Notes: generated by a model not told the origin, from the sequence alone. Shown: positions 25,702 through 34,766, numbered from the stretch's first letter. The stretch: 43,704 nucleotides of DNA from Rhodanobacteraceae bacterium (GCA_016717705.1 JADKFD010000012.1:1-43704); one strand, 5' to 3'. Made by a program: numbers and translations.

Positions 25702-26794
25702 TCACCAACTGATATCGACATCGAACAGATCCGCCGCCTCGGAACCAAAGGCCGGTGCGCTGCTGGAAGCGTCGGCGAAGAACTGGTCCGGATTGCCGCT
25801 GGGCAGGAAGGCCAGATGCTCGGCACGATAGCGCGCCACGCGGATGCGCGCCCATGGGAAAGCCAGGCCCAGCGTGCAGATGATCGCCAGCGTGTTGCTG
25901 GCGAAGATCCAGGCCATGTCCCAGCCGGAAATCGTGCTGCGGAAGCGACAGCCACCGACTTCGATGCCGTTCCACATGACATTCGCGGTGGCCGCGCGGA
26001 TGTAGACGCCGATCGCGAAAGCCGCCAGATAGATGGCGCCGGCAATCAACACCAGCATGACCCGGGCGCCATCACCGCGGCTACCCAGATCCGACAGCAC
26101 CGCCGCGACCAGGCCGCCGCCCAACCCCACCAACAGGCCGATGCCGAGCATGCCGACCAGCGCCAGCAGATAGATCGCATAGAACTGGCTGGTTTCGGCG
26201 GCAAAGCTGAGCCGGGTGCCGCCATAGCGATGCTGGCTGGCCATCCACTCGGTCTGCAGGCGCACCACCCAGGGGAAGGCCAGGTACAGCGTGAAGACGG
26301 AGGCAATCGGCAACAGGATGTACAGCTTGAAGGCCTGTCCGTAGCCACCGTCGAAGCCGAACGGGATGCTGCGCCAGGCCGAGTAGCGCGCGCGAAAAGC
26401 CAGCGAGCGCGTCAGCATCCACGGGAACAGCAGCATCAGCAGCACGAGGACGACCAGGTTCAGCACCGGCGAGACCTGCGCCGAGCCGACATAAGCCAGC
26501 AGCAGCAACGCGGCAATCGCGCGGCCCTTCAAGGATCTTGATCGGGTCGGCAAGGTACTCGAATGGCGTGCCGCCAACCGTCGTGTTGCCATAGAAATAG
26601 CGCTCGCTGCGCACCTTGGCCCACGCCGAATAGACCCCCAGCGTGACGATCGTCAGCGCCAGATTGACGATCCAGATGCGGAAGTACTCGTCTGCTTTTC
26701 CGCTGAAGCGGAAAGGCAGTTGGTGAGAAGCGTTTTCAGCGAGTGGTGGCGACTGGGCGGTGCGCACTTGCGTGTCCGATTCGAATGGCTGCAT
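25702..26794 (-). CDS. DUF898 (YjgN-like) multi-pass membrane protein, one frameshift
   Basis: A membrane protein of the DUF898/YjgN family, function unknown. After a polar N-terminus come FRFSGKADEYFRIWIVNLAL and TIVTLGVYSAWAKVRSERYFYGNT, characteristic of the family. The core then has about six hydrophobic helices, a repeated segment AFPWVVRL...RYGG, a second SGWDMAWIFASNTLAIICTL-GLAFPWARIRVARY unit and a cytoplasmic tail. The frame breaks near 26530: removing one base from CTTGAAGGG gives DPIKILKGRAIAALLLLAY, continuous across the join. This is probably a sequencing error. I start at ATG 26794; a GTG at 26827 lies inside a palindromic repeat (26823-26853), so it is less likely. The M48 peptidase lies downstream across a repeat pair. 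Confidence 0.82.
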
Positions 26795-26822
26795 GCGCGT
26801 CAAGCCCGACAGTCCGAGGTAG

Positions 26823-26892
26823 GTCACGTTGCCGGCGCAGCCGGCTACGTGACAGCGAGCACGATGTCACGCAGGCCTGCGGCCAACGTGAC
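26823..26892. repeat. REP-like pair, family 5 (GTCACG feet)
   Basis: The first hairpin (26823-26853) has arms GTCACGTTGCCGGC and GCCGGCTACGTGAC around GCA, 13 of 14 positions complementary. The second (26866-26892) has feet GTCACG and CGTGAC, with a GGCC-TGC-GGCC core, in the opposite sense. The pair is immediately upstream of the DUF898 gene and overlaps an alternative GTG start, which argues against that start. Confidence 0.6.
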
Positions 26893-26933
26893 CTGCAAAT
26901 CAATGGTCGACGTGATGTTCGTTGGGAACGCGG

Positions 26934-27338
26934 TCAGCCGCGCTCCAGCATGAAGTTGTCGCCGGGAATCTTTGTCGCCTTGACCACCGCCTCGGTTGCC
27001 GGCGCATTGCCGGGCTCGCCACGCGGACGCAGGCGCACGGCCGTTCCATAGGCCAGCAGCTCGGCCGCGCCGGCCATGATCGGCGAGGTGGTGAAGCGGA
27101 TGCCGACGATGCCATCGGCCTTGAGCTTCTGCGCGTGGGCCTTCATGCGGTCGAGCGATTGCTCGCGCGCCTCGGCGAGCATCTTGGTGTATTCGATGAC
27201 TTCGCCGCCGATGATCGAACGCAAGCCCGCGAGGATGTCCTTGCCGATATGCCGCGAGCGAATCGTGTTGCCGGTCACCAGCCCGAGCGTGGCGACGATC
27301 TCGTGTTCGGCGAACTCGTCCTGCGTGGTCATTTTCAT
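26934..27338 (-). CDS. YbjQ/UPF0145 family protein
   Basis: A 134-residue protein of the YbjQ (UPF0145, formerly DUF74) family, usually a small pentameric beta-rich protein of unknown role sometimes called heavy-metal-binding. Hallmarks are the N-terminal VATLGLVTGNTIRSRHIGKD-ILAGLRSIIGGE segment and EYTKMLAEAREQSLDRMKAH. ADGIVGIRFTTSPIMAGAAE-LLAYGTAVRL ends the conserved core. The C-terminal tail (about 110-134) is less conserved. The start is one of two close ATGs (27338 or 27332). It follows the small membrane-protein gene by 15 nt, so the two are almost certainly co-transcribed. Metal binding is not evident: there are no cysteines or clustered histidines. Confidence 0.88.
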   Translation of the reverse strand: MKMTTQDEFAEHEIVATLGLVTGNTIRSRHIGKDILAGLRSIIGGEVIEYTKMLAEAREQSLDRMKAHAQKLKADGIVGIRFTTSPIMAGAAELLAYGTAVRLRPRGEPGNAPATEAVVKATKIPGDNFMLERG

Positions 27339-27353
27339 CGGCTGGACCTCAGG

Positions 27354-27566
27354 CTATTGGTCGACGTTCTTCGAATAGTGATCGTCTTCGCGGTTGCGCA
27401 GACGTTCGCCGATGACCTTGATGCACAGCGCGCCGATCCCGACCAGCGCCACCAGACCGAGCAGTCCCAGCGGAAATGCCGCCACAGAACCGACGATCAG
27501 CGCGCCGAGGTAGAACAGCGCAACCAGACCGAGACAGGCGTAGCCGATCTTCTCGAAGCCATCCAT
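27354..27566 (-). CDS. Small two-helix membrane protein, hypothetical
   Basis: A 70-residue protein I do not recognise. After MDGFEKIGYACLG the sequence is almost wholly hydrophobic to about residue 52, forming two adjacent membrane helices (LVALFYLGALIVGSVAAF and LGLLGLVALVGIGALCIKVI). A charged C-terminal tail ERLRNREDDHYSKNVDQ follows, probably cytoplasmic. It sits 15 nt upstream of the ybjQ-family gene on the same strand, so a shared transcript and possibly a shared role are likely. GGGAG lies about 6 nt before the ATG. The composition is that of a real membrane protein. Function unknown. Confidence 0.72.
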   Translation of the reverse strand: MDGFEKIGYACLGLVALFYLGALIVGSVAAFPLGLLGLVALVGIGALCIKVIGERLRNREDDHYSKNVDQ

Positions 27567-27618
27567 CGCGATCTCCCGATCCTGCGGTGTGCGCGGATTG
27601 TAACGAGATGGGGCCGTT

Positions 27619-27703
27619 GCCGGTGAATTGCTGCGCGATACACCGGCCTACCAAAACGCCTTGAGGTAGCCCGGTGTACGCGCGGAACGCGCGTTCACCG
27701 GGG
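27619..27703. repeat. REP-like repeat pair, family 1 (reversed A+B)
   Basis: Element A in reverse (27619-27652) and element B in reverse (27666-27703, with a GTAGCCCGGTGTACGCGCG arm) are joined by a 13-nt linker ending in CTTGAG. The same linker and order recur at 28635-28719, so the pair was copied as a unit. It fills the gap between the small membrane protein and the TonB_C protein genes. Confidence 0.75.
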
Positions 27704-27715
27704 CAACACCTTCGA

Positions 27716-28489
27716 TCAGCCCGCCGGCTGGGCGTCAGCCGATTCCGTGGCCGCGGCATCCGCCACTTCCTCGCCGATCGAGCGCAGCTGCGTGCCGGAG
27801 CTCAGCAACTGCCGCTCGCTCTCGCGCTCACGCGAGACGCGTAAATGCCCGCCGTCCGGGAACTTGATTTCGCCGGTGCCTTCGCCTTCGAACTCGAAGC
27901 GGACCGGTATCAACGCGGAACCGGCGATCGGCTGGCCGTCGATCTTCTCGGGCGCGAACAGCCATTCGCGCGCGGCCTTGAGCGTCGCCTCGCGGAATAC
28001 CTTCAGATCCGGCTCGGCGCGTGTGACTTCGACATTGGTCACCTTGCCTTCGGTGTCATAGGCGATGCGCAAATCGACCTCAGCGCCCTGACTGCGGGTC
28101 AGCTGGCTGCGCGGAAACCGCGGCGGCGTCAAATCGACCATGCCCACGGTGACAACGGCGTCAGCCACCTTGACCGCCAACTGCTTGTCTTGGGGCTCGA
28201 TCGACAACTGCACCGCCACATGGGTTTCGGCCTCGACCGCCACGCCGTTCTTCTTCGCCGGCTCGAACTCGAACTGTCCGATGCGACGGACGATTTCCGC
28301 CTGCATGTCCGGGCCCAGGCTCGACTGCAACAGCTGCGCGTCGATGACATGACCATCGCGGCCGATCACGACCTTGGCCATCTGCGAGGCGACCCAGCGA
28401 TCACCAGTCGCTGCGGTGTCGGCAACGGCAGGGCCCACTGCCGCAAACATCGCCAGTGCCGCAGCGAGGGCACGCAATTCGGTCTTCAT
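27716..28489 (-). CDS. Secreted protein with two TonB C-terminal-like domains
   Basis: A 257-residue exported protein. Signal peptide MKTELRALAAALAMFAAVGPAVA. Two segments resemble the TonB C-terminal domain. The first is about 38-95: VVIGRDGHVIDAQLLQSSLG, then QFEFEPAKKNGVAVEAETHV. The second is about 118-200: VDLRIAYDTEGKVTNVEVTR, then AREWLFAPEKIDGQPIAGSA and VRFEF. A charged C-terminal tail follows. TonB normally has an uncleaved membrane anchor and a proline-rich spacer. Here there is neither, so it probably cannot transmit energy from ExbBD and may be a periplasmic peptidoglycan- or receptor-binding protein. ATG at 28489 has GGAAG 7 nt upstream. No exbBD genes are nearby. Confidence 0.8.
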   Translation of the reverse strand: MKTELRALAAALAMFAAVGPAVADTAATGDRWVASQMAKVVIGRDGHVIDAQLLQSSLGPDMQAEIVRRIGQFEFEPAKKNGVAVEAETHVAVQLSIEPQDKQLAVKVADAVVTVGMVDLTPPRFPRSQLTRSQGAEVDLRIAYDTEGKVTNVEVTRAEPDLKVFREATLKAAREWLFAPEKIDGQPIAGSALIPVRFEFEGEGTGEIKFPDGGHLRVSRERESERQLLSSGTQLRSIGEEVADAAATESADAQPAG

Positions 28490-28634
28490 TTCAGCTTCCT
28501 TTCATTGCCAGCGACAGCGTCGCGCGGGGACATCAACGGACCCGCACGCTAGCGAAAGTTACCGTCCAATACAATCGTGGCTATTTGGATGTTCAGCCTG
28601 GACCGCACGGACCGAAGCTTCGAACGCGACCCTC

Positions 28635-28719
28635 GCCGGTGAATCGCTGCGCGATACATCGGCCTACCAGGGCAGCTTGAGGTAGCCCGGTGTACGCGCG
28701 TCAGCGCGTTCACCGGGGC
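28635..28719. repeat. REP-like repeat pair, family 1 (reversed A+B)
   Basis: The same A-linker-B arrangement as at 27619-27703: A at 28635-28668, linker ending CTTGAG, B at 28682-28719. The two copies are about 1 kb apart and flank the TonB_C protein gene as direct repeats, which could allow deletion of that gene by recombination. Confidence 0.75.
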
Positions 28720-28730
28720 CGCAGCCCGGA

Positions 28731-29201
28731 TCAACCGTTCAGCCGCCACAGCGCCGCATTCAGCGCGGTGGCGAAGCTGACCCAGGCCAGATAGGGCAGC
28801 AGCAACGCCGCGGCCAGCGGGCGCACGCGCCAGAACAGCGCGATGGTCAGAGTGATCGCCAGCCACATCAGAACGATGACGATCAATGCGGCGCCAAGCG
28901 CGTGGGCGCCGAAGAAGACCGGTGTCCACAGCGCGTTGAGCAGCAACTGACCGGCAAACACGACCAGCGCCGCGCGCACCGCCGGCGACGGGCCGCGCAG
29001 CCAGACCAGGCCGGCGGCGATGCCCATCATCAGGTACAGCGTCGTCCACACCGGCCCGAACAGGTAGTTGGGCGGTTGCCAGGAGGGCTTGGCCAGCGCT
29101 GCAAACCATTGATCCGGCGGGAATGCGGCGCCACCGAGCGCGGCGAGGAAGGGCAGCAGTGCCCAGAGCAACACGAACCAGCGGGAACGGGAGGCGGGCA
29201 T
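28731..29201 (-). CDS. tspO: TspO/MBR family tryptophan-rich sensory protein
   Basis: A 156-residue five-helix membrane protein of the TspO/peripheral benzodiazepine receptor family, which binds porphyrins and, in some bacteria, participates in tetrapyrrole-related stress responses. The family signature is clear: KPSWQPPNYLFGPVWTTLYLMMGIAAGLVW, with its conserved Trp, Pro and Tyr residues (quoted here as consecutive family positions 37-66). QLLLNALWTPVFFG follows, and the last two helices end LPYLAWVSFATALNAALW. Length is typical. I use the ATG at 29201, as the longer frame to 29426 runs through REP-like repeats and a tandem array. It is 410 bp downstream of ettA on the same strand with repeats between, so probably a separate transcript. 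No photosynthesis or haem genes are adjacent. Confidence 0.92.
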   Translation of the reverse strand: MPASRSRWFVLLWALLPFLAALGGAAFPPDQWFAALAKPSWQPPNYLFGPVWTTLYLMMGIAAGLVWLRGPSPAVRAALVVFAGQLLLNALWTPVFFGAHALGAALIVIVLMWLAITLTIALFWRVRPLAAALLLPYLAWVSFATALNAALWRLNG

Positions 29202-29296
29202 CTTTGGGTTGTCCAGCAGCGTCCGTGCATGGAAACACGGCCGCTGTGGCAATGGCGTGCAGGGATGTGGCGAGCGCGTCGGCGGAGCAAGCTTTT

Positions 29297-29428
29297 GTGG
29301 GAGCGGGTTTATCCCGCGAGCTCTTGCCTTTGGGTGCCGGGGACGGGAGCAGCAAAGCCAAAGCTCGCGGGGTAAACCCGCTCCCACAGGTGAAGCAAAG
29401 CCAAAGCTCGCGGGGTGAACCCCCACAG
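29297..29428. repeat. Three REP-like copies, family 2
   Basis: GTGGGAGCGGGTTTATCCCG (from 29297) is one orientation. AGCTCGCGGGGTAAACCCGC (from 29362) is the reverse. A third, shortened copy (from 29405) ends CCCCCACAG. The second and third copies each follow GCAAAGCCAAAG, so a roughly 40-bp unit has been tandemly duplicated (29351-29390 and 29394-29428). Confidence 0.7.
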
Positions 29429-29438
29429 TCGGGAAACT

Positions 29439-29473
29439 GCCGGTGAACCGTTGACGCGGTACACCGGCCTACC
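29439..29473. repeat. REP-like repeat, family 1, single A element
   Basis: GCCGGTGAACCGTTGACGCG followed by GTACACCGGCCTACC, with one extra base in the loop compared with the copy at 23122. It lies between the family 2 cluster and the heptamer array. Confidence 0.6.
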
Positions 29474-29497
29474 TGAAGCAGCCTACATGCCGGGTTC

Positions 29498-29592
29498 TAC
29501 TCACTACTCACTACTCACTACTCACTACTCACTACTCACTACTCACTACTCACTACTCACTACTCACTACTCACTACTCACCATTCACTACT
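29498..29592. repeat. Heptanucleotide tandem repeat (TACTCAC)n
   Basis: Twelve perfect copies of TACTCAC (29498-29581), then a degenerate copy CATTCAC and a partial TACT, ending 9 nt beyond the ettA stop codon. It is a likely variable-number tandem repeat. Because 7 is not a multiple of 3, the array is open in frames that encode THYSLLT-type peptides, which I regard as artefacts. Confidence 0.9.
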
Positions 29593-29601
29593 TTCCGCCC
29601 T

Positions 29602-31266
<1,665 letters not shown>

Positions 31267-31405
31267 GGGGTCGCGCTCCTTGCGGGCTAGCGCGAAGCGC
31301 TCGCCGATGGGCCATTTCAGGTAGCCGCGTATGTTGCCAGTCGCGCGTGGAGGGGGCAAACGGTTATGGGAGGGACTGGCGCCTGAGACGGGCTGTTCGT
31401 GCGCC

Positions 31406-31487
31406 AAGTGAAACGTGAAATGTTAAACGTCAATTGAAGCGCGCCTTGATTGACGTTTCACGTTTAACGTTTCACTTTTCACCGCTC
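31406..31487. repeat. Converging heptamer arrays forming a long palindrome
   Basis: The left arm (31406-31439) reads GTGAAAC, GTGAAAT, GTTAAAC, GTCAATT in 7-nt steps. The right arm read on the minus strand gives GTGAAAA, GTGAAAC, GTTAAAC, GTGAAAC, GTCAATC. The arms meet over a short GCGCGCC centre and can pair over about 32 bp with a few mismatches. It lies in the 281-bp gap between the M35 terminator and the ettA start. Confidence 0.75.
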
Positions 31488-31521
31488 CAAAGAAGAAGGG
31501 CGAGGATTGCTCCCCGCCCTT
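31487..31521 (-). terminator. Rho-independent terminator of the first M35 gene
   Basis: On the minus strand AAGGGCG, GGGA, a short GCAAT loop, TCCT and CGCCCTT form a strong stem (31521-31496), followed by the pyrimidine-rich CTTCTTT. It starts 26 nt after the stop codon. A very similar hairpin follows the second paralog. Confidence 0.7.
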
Positions 31522-31547
31522 CCGGTTTACCACTGACTCGCTATCGC

Positions 31548-32621
31548 TCAGTTGAGCGCCGGCGTGTTTTCCGAGAAGTACTCGTGGTTGTCGGCGTTCT
31601 GCACCGCTTTGGCCGGTGTCTTGGTCGCCAGCCGCTTCGCGGCCGTCTGGCCGTAGGCGTTGTCGGCGGTGCCGCCGTTGACGGTGAAGTGGCTCATCTC
31701 ATGAATGATGGTGCCCGCCTTGGAATCGGTGCCGGTGGCCGGCGCCGTCCAGAACGCGCCACACAGGTGGATGATGTACGGCTGATTGGCGTACACGTAG
31801 GCGTAGGCGCTGGCGGCCGACGGCGTGCAGTAGCAGTCATAGGTGATGGTCTGGTTGATCAGCGCGTTGTTGATCAGATTGAAGTGACTCTTGACCGTGG
31901 TGTAGCGGCTCGACGTGTAGGCGCCAAACCAGGTGGTGTAGCGCGAACCGGTGGTTCCGGCGTTCATGTAGGCAGCCGCATTCGCCGAGTAGGTCTTGGC
32001 GTTGGTGTGCGCACTGCCGAACTGCGTCTGCTGGCTGCTGCTGCAATTGGCGTAGGTGCCGGCCTTGGTGAAGTCGGGCGCGCTGCCGAGGGCTCCGAGA
32101 CGCTGGTAGTAGGTCGGCGAACGGCCCACCGAGTACAGGCTGATCGCATCGGCGTCGATCGACACGTCGCCAAGGTCCTCGACATGACCGGACTTCTCGT
32201 TGGTGGTGATCATGTAGGACAACTGGCCGCCGAAGCTGACCGTGTAATTGCCGGTGTCGACCATTTCGTAGGATGCGGCGAGGTTGACCTCGGCGCTCAG
32301 GGTCTGGCCCGGCGCGATCTTTACGAAATCGTCGGCGTCCGGATGGCCCCAATGGACGATCTTGTCCATGTAGCGCACCGGCTTGCCATTGATGCTGACG
32401 TCGAACATCGAGCGCGACAGCCCATCCAGCGGCGTTTCCCAACGCAGCACGTAGACCGCCTCGTCGCCGCGATTGGTGACCTGCCACAACACGGACTCGC
32501 CCGGCGCGCCCTTGGTGGCCGCCGTCTGCAACTCGACGCTCAGCGGATTGCCCGCCGCCATGGCGCCGCCCGCACCAGCCAACAACAACGCACACACGAC
32601 CGCACGCAGACTGCTTTTCAT
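31548..32621 (-). CDS. Secreted M35 (aspzincin) metalloendopeptidase, paralog 1
   Basis: A 357-residue extracellular zinc protease of the M35 family (deuterolysin/peptidyl-Lys metalloendopeptidase group). Signal peptide MKSSLRAVVCALLLAGAGGA-MA. Residues about 24-150 form a beta-rich pro-domain (APGESVLWQVTNRGDEAVYV, DKIVHWGHPDADDFVKIAPG). The catalytic domain starts near YANCSSSQQ. The zinc site is HEMSH at 307-311, and the aspzincin Asp is 320 in GGTADNAYG, with ADNHEYFSENTP near the end. Cysteines in YDCYC and LCGAFW probably form disulphides. The bacterial M35 enzymes with this domain order often cleave before lysine, but specificity here is unknown. Paralog 2 lies upstream on the same strand with no gaps in alignment and about two-thirds to three-quarters identity by eye. 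Each copy has its own promoter and terminator. Confidence 0.9.
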   Translation of the reverse strand: MKSSLRAVVCALLLAGAGGAMAAGNPLSVELQTAATKGAPGESVLWQVTNRGDEAVYVLRWETPLDGLSRSMFDVSINGKPVRYMDKIVHWGHPDADDFVKIAPGQTLSAEVNLAASYEMVDTGNYTVSFGGQLSYMITTNEKSGHVEDLGDVSIDADAISLYSVGRSPTYYQRLGALGSAPDFTKAGTYANCSSSQQTQFGSAHTNAKTYSANAAAYMNAGTTGSRYTTWFGAYTSSRYTTVKSHFNLINNALINQTITYDCYCTPSAASAYAYVYANQPYIIHLCGAFWTAPATGTDSKAGTIIHEMSHFTVNGGTADNAYGQTAAKRLATKTPAKAVQNADNHEYFSENTPALN

Positions 32622-32707
32622 TTACCGGATCCCCAGGAGTTTGGTTGGAGCCGCTCCGTTCGGAGGGCTGGCGCCCGCGACATCCCCATGTCGCGAATGC
32701 GAGCCCG

Positions 32708-32736
32708 CATTGTCAGCTTCCGTTCAGGGAAGTCAA
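32708..32736 (-). promoter_or_regulatory. Promoter of M35 paralog 1
   Basis: On the minus strand TTGACT (32736-32731), a 17-nt spacer containing CTGAAC and AAGCTG, then ACAATG (32713-32708). The same arrangement with AAAATG precedes paralog 2. In both cases the -10 lies 86-87 nt before the start codon, and both leaders carry CATGGGGATG and a GGGGATCC near the start. The match between copies is what makes the call credible. Confidence 0.6.
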
Positions 32737-33008
32737 GATCGCGGGCCGCGGCCCCGCCGCGACCGGGCTGCGCACTGGAGACCGCCCGGAATCGCCGCCC
32801 CGCTGATGCGATCGTGGCCAAGCCATGAGCGCCCCCTGCCAGGCTGGCGCACCAGCCAGGACGCGGAATCCGGCACTTCCGGGCGCTCTGGCGAACGGAC
32901 GTCCATACATCTGCGCCGCGGGCCGCCGCCTGCCTGGCGCTGCCGGGTGACGGGAGCCATCCGGAATCCGCAGGCGTTCGTAACTTTTTCACGCAACGTG
33001 CACTTGCG

Positions 33009-33132
33009 TGGTGGGGGGGGGCGGTGGGGGTGGGTGGCTGCTGTTGTTCTTCGCCGGGTCCTCGGGCGGGGTCGCCGGGGCGGCCCGTGGCGGGCACGGC
33101 CTCGTTTCGCCTTTCGCGGGTGGGGGTGGGGG
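33009..33132 (+). other. G-tract region with G-quadruplex potential, no gene
   Basis: Within the 730-bp gap between the two M35 genes the plus strand carries G runs of 9, 5 and 3 (33013-33034) and again 3, 5 and 5 (33118-33132). The first cluster can supply the four G-tracts needed for a quadruplex; the second is weaker. The stretch 32740-33295 has no credible gene: open frames there encode Gly/Pro/Arg-rich sequence with no SD. The strand that templates the M35 genes carries these G runs. Confidence 0.45.
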
Positions 33133-33296
33133 TGTGCGGATCCCTGCGTTCTTACGTTCGCCCTTGGCCCCGCGCACTCCCGGCAGGGTCCGGGAGACCC
33201 TAGCCGCCGCCCCCTCTTGTCAGCCACCTCCTCCTCCAGATCCAGTCCGCCCCTGCCTCACTCCTGCGCGTAGGACTTCCTGCCCTGCCGGGCGCA

Positions 33297-33325
33297 CCAC
33301 AAAGGCGGGGATCGCTCCCCGCCCT
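33297..33325 (-). terminator. Terminator-like hairpin of the second M35 gene
   Basis: On the minus strand GGCGGGGA-GCGA-TCCCCGCC (33323-33304) is a perfect 8-bp stem with a tetraloop, followed by a short TTTGTGG. It begins 28 nt after the stop of paralog 2. The T-run is weak, but position and sequence match the terminator of paralog 1. Confidence 0.6.
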
Positions 33326-33351
33326 GCATTGCCCGGCGATGAGACGACGGC

Positions 33352-34425
33352 TCAGTTCTGCGCCGGCGTGTTCTCGGAGAAGTACTCGTGGTTGTCGGCG
33401 TTCTGCACCGCCTTGGCCGGATTGGTGCGCGCCAGGTTCTTGGCGCCTGTCTGGCCGTAGACGTAGTCTGAGGTGCCGCCGTTGATCGTGAAGTGGCTCA
33501 TCTCGTGGATGATGGTGCCACCGCGCGAATCGGTGCCGGAGTTCGCAGCCGACCAGAAGGCGTTGCACAGGTAGATCTGGTACGGCTGGCTCGGGTAAAC
33601 GTAGGCGAAGGCGCTGGCATTGGCCGGGGCGCAGGCGCAGTTGTAGGTGACCGTCGAGTTGTTCAACGCACCGCTGATCTTGGTGTAGTGACTCTTGACC
33701 GAGGCGTAGCGCGTCGAGGTGTAGCTGCCGAACCAGGTCGTATAGCGCGCGCTGGTGCTACCGGAATTCATGTAATTCAGCGAGTTGGTGGCGTAGGTCT
33801 TGGCCTGGGTATGTGCGCTGGCCAGCGAGGTCTTCCGCGACGTCGTGCAATTCGCATAGGCGGCAGCCTTGGTGAAGTCCATCGCACCGGTAGGGGCGCC
33901 CAGGTTCTGGTAGTACGTCGGTGAACGACCGAGCGAGTTGAGCTGGATCGCATCCGCGCTCAGCTGTGACGCGCCGAGGTCCTCGACATGACCGGATTTC
34001 TCGTTCGCCTCCATCATGTAGCTCAGCTGGCCGTCGAAGCCGATGGTGTAGTCGCCGGCACTGGTCATTTCATAGGACGCTGCGATATTGACCTCGGCGC
34101 TCAAGGTCTGACCCGGCGCGATCTTGACGAAATCATCGGCTTGCGGGTGGCCCCAATGGACGATCTTGTCCATGTAACGCACCGGCTGTCCCTTGTAGCT
34201 GACTTCGAAGATCGAGCGCGACAGCCCGTCCAGCGGCGTCTCCCAACGCAGCACGTAGACCGCTTCGTCGCTGCGGTTGGTGATCTGCCACAACACCGAT
34301 TCACCAGGCGCGCCCTTGGATGCTTGTGCCTTCAACTCGACGCTCAGCGGAATACCCGCTGCCGACGCGCTGCCGATGCCGGCCAGCAACAACGCACCCA
34401 CGACCGCCCGCAGACTGATCTTCAT
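33352..34425 (-). CDS. Secreted M35 (aspzincin) metalloendopeptidase, paralog 2
   Basis: A 357-residue paralog of the gene at 31548, of identical length. Signal peptide MKISLRAVVGALLLAGIGSA-SA, pro-domain with SVLWQITNRSDEAVYVLRWE and VHWGHPQADDFVKIAPGQTL, and catalytic domain with HEMSH at 307-311 and Asp320 in GGTSDYVYG. The C-terminus NADNHEYFSENTPAQN matches paralog 1 apart from one residue. Differences concentrate in the substrate-facing part (residues about 150-280: RKTSLASAHTQAKTYATNSL against QQTQFGSAHTNAKTYSANAA), consistent with diverging specificity after duplication. It has its own promoter (34511-34539) and a terminator-like hairpin (33297-33325). A TonB-dependent receptor gene lies further upstream on the same strand beyond a repeat cluster. 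Confidence 0.9.
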   Translation of the reverse strand: MKISLRAVVGALLLAGIGSASAAGIPLSVELKAQASKGAPGESVLWQITNRSDEAVYVLRWETPLDGLSRSIFEVSYKGQPVRYMDKIVHWGHPQADDFVKIAPGQTLSAEVNIAASYEMTSAGDYTIGFDGQLSYMMEANEKSGHVEDLGASQLSADAIQLNSLGRSPTYYQNLGAPTGAMDFTKAAAYANCTTSRKTSLASAHTQAKTYATNSLNYMNSGSTSARYTTWFGSYTSTRYASVKSHYTKISGALNNSTVTYNCACAPANASAFAYVYPSQPYQIYLCNAFWSAANSGTDSRGGTIIHEMSHFTINGGTSDYVYGQTGAKNLARTNPAKAVQNADNHEYFSENTPAQN

Positions 34426-34510
34426 TGATGGATCCCCAAGTTGATTGATGGTTGCCGGCGCTTCTGCGCGGCCCGCCCCGTCAGCATCCCCATGCCCGGC
34501 AGCGAACGAC

Positions 34511-34539
34511 CATTTTCAGCTTATGTTCAGAGAAGTCAA
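34511..34539 (-). promoter_or_regulatory. Promoter of M35 paralog 2
   Basis: On the minus strand TTGACT (34539-34534), a 17-nt spacer with CTGAAC and AAGCTG, then AAAATG (34516-34511), 86 nt before the start codon. It matches the promoter of paralog 1 in sequence, spacing and distance. Confidence 0.6.
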
Positions 34540-34631
34540 GGTGTGGTGCGGGAGGGGGATCGGGAAAGGCCCGCATGCCGGGGCACGTTGGAGGGCGCTG
34601 CGCCGGCGGCAACGATGTTGCGTGTGTTCTG

Positions 34632-34766
34632 GTAGGCCGGTGTACGGCGCAGCCGTTCACCGGCGGCGGGCTTGCGGCAAGCACCCGGTGAACGCGATGG
34701 AGCCGCGTACACCGGGCTACGAAGCGGGCTCTGGTAGGCCGATGTATCGCGTAGCGATTCACCGGC
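34632..34766. repeat. REP-like cluster, family 1 (A-B-A)
   Basis: A (34632-34664), a linker with GGGCTTGCGGCAAGCA, B (34684-34720) and a second A (34734-34766) with the variant GATGTATCGCGTAGCGATTC. The first two units repeat the A-linker-B layout of 5243-5326. The cluster ends about 27 bp after the TonB-dependent receptor stop codon on the minus strand and precedes the M35 promoter. Confidence 0.75.

Noticed and set aside
29498..29592. Possible CRISPR array
   Set aside because: The unit is 7 bp and directly tandem, with no unique spacers and no cas genes.
33008..33460. A Gly-rich open frame between the protease paralogs
   Set aside because: Low-complexity translation of G runs, no RBS, and its 3' part is antisense to M35 paralog 2.
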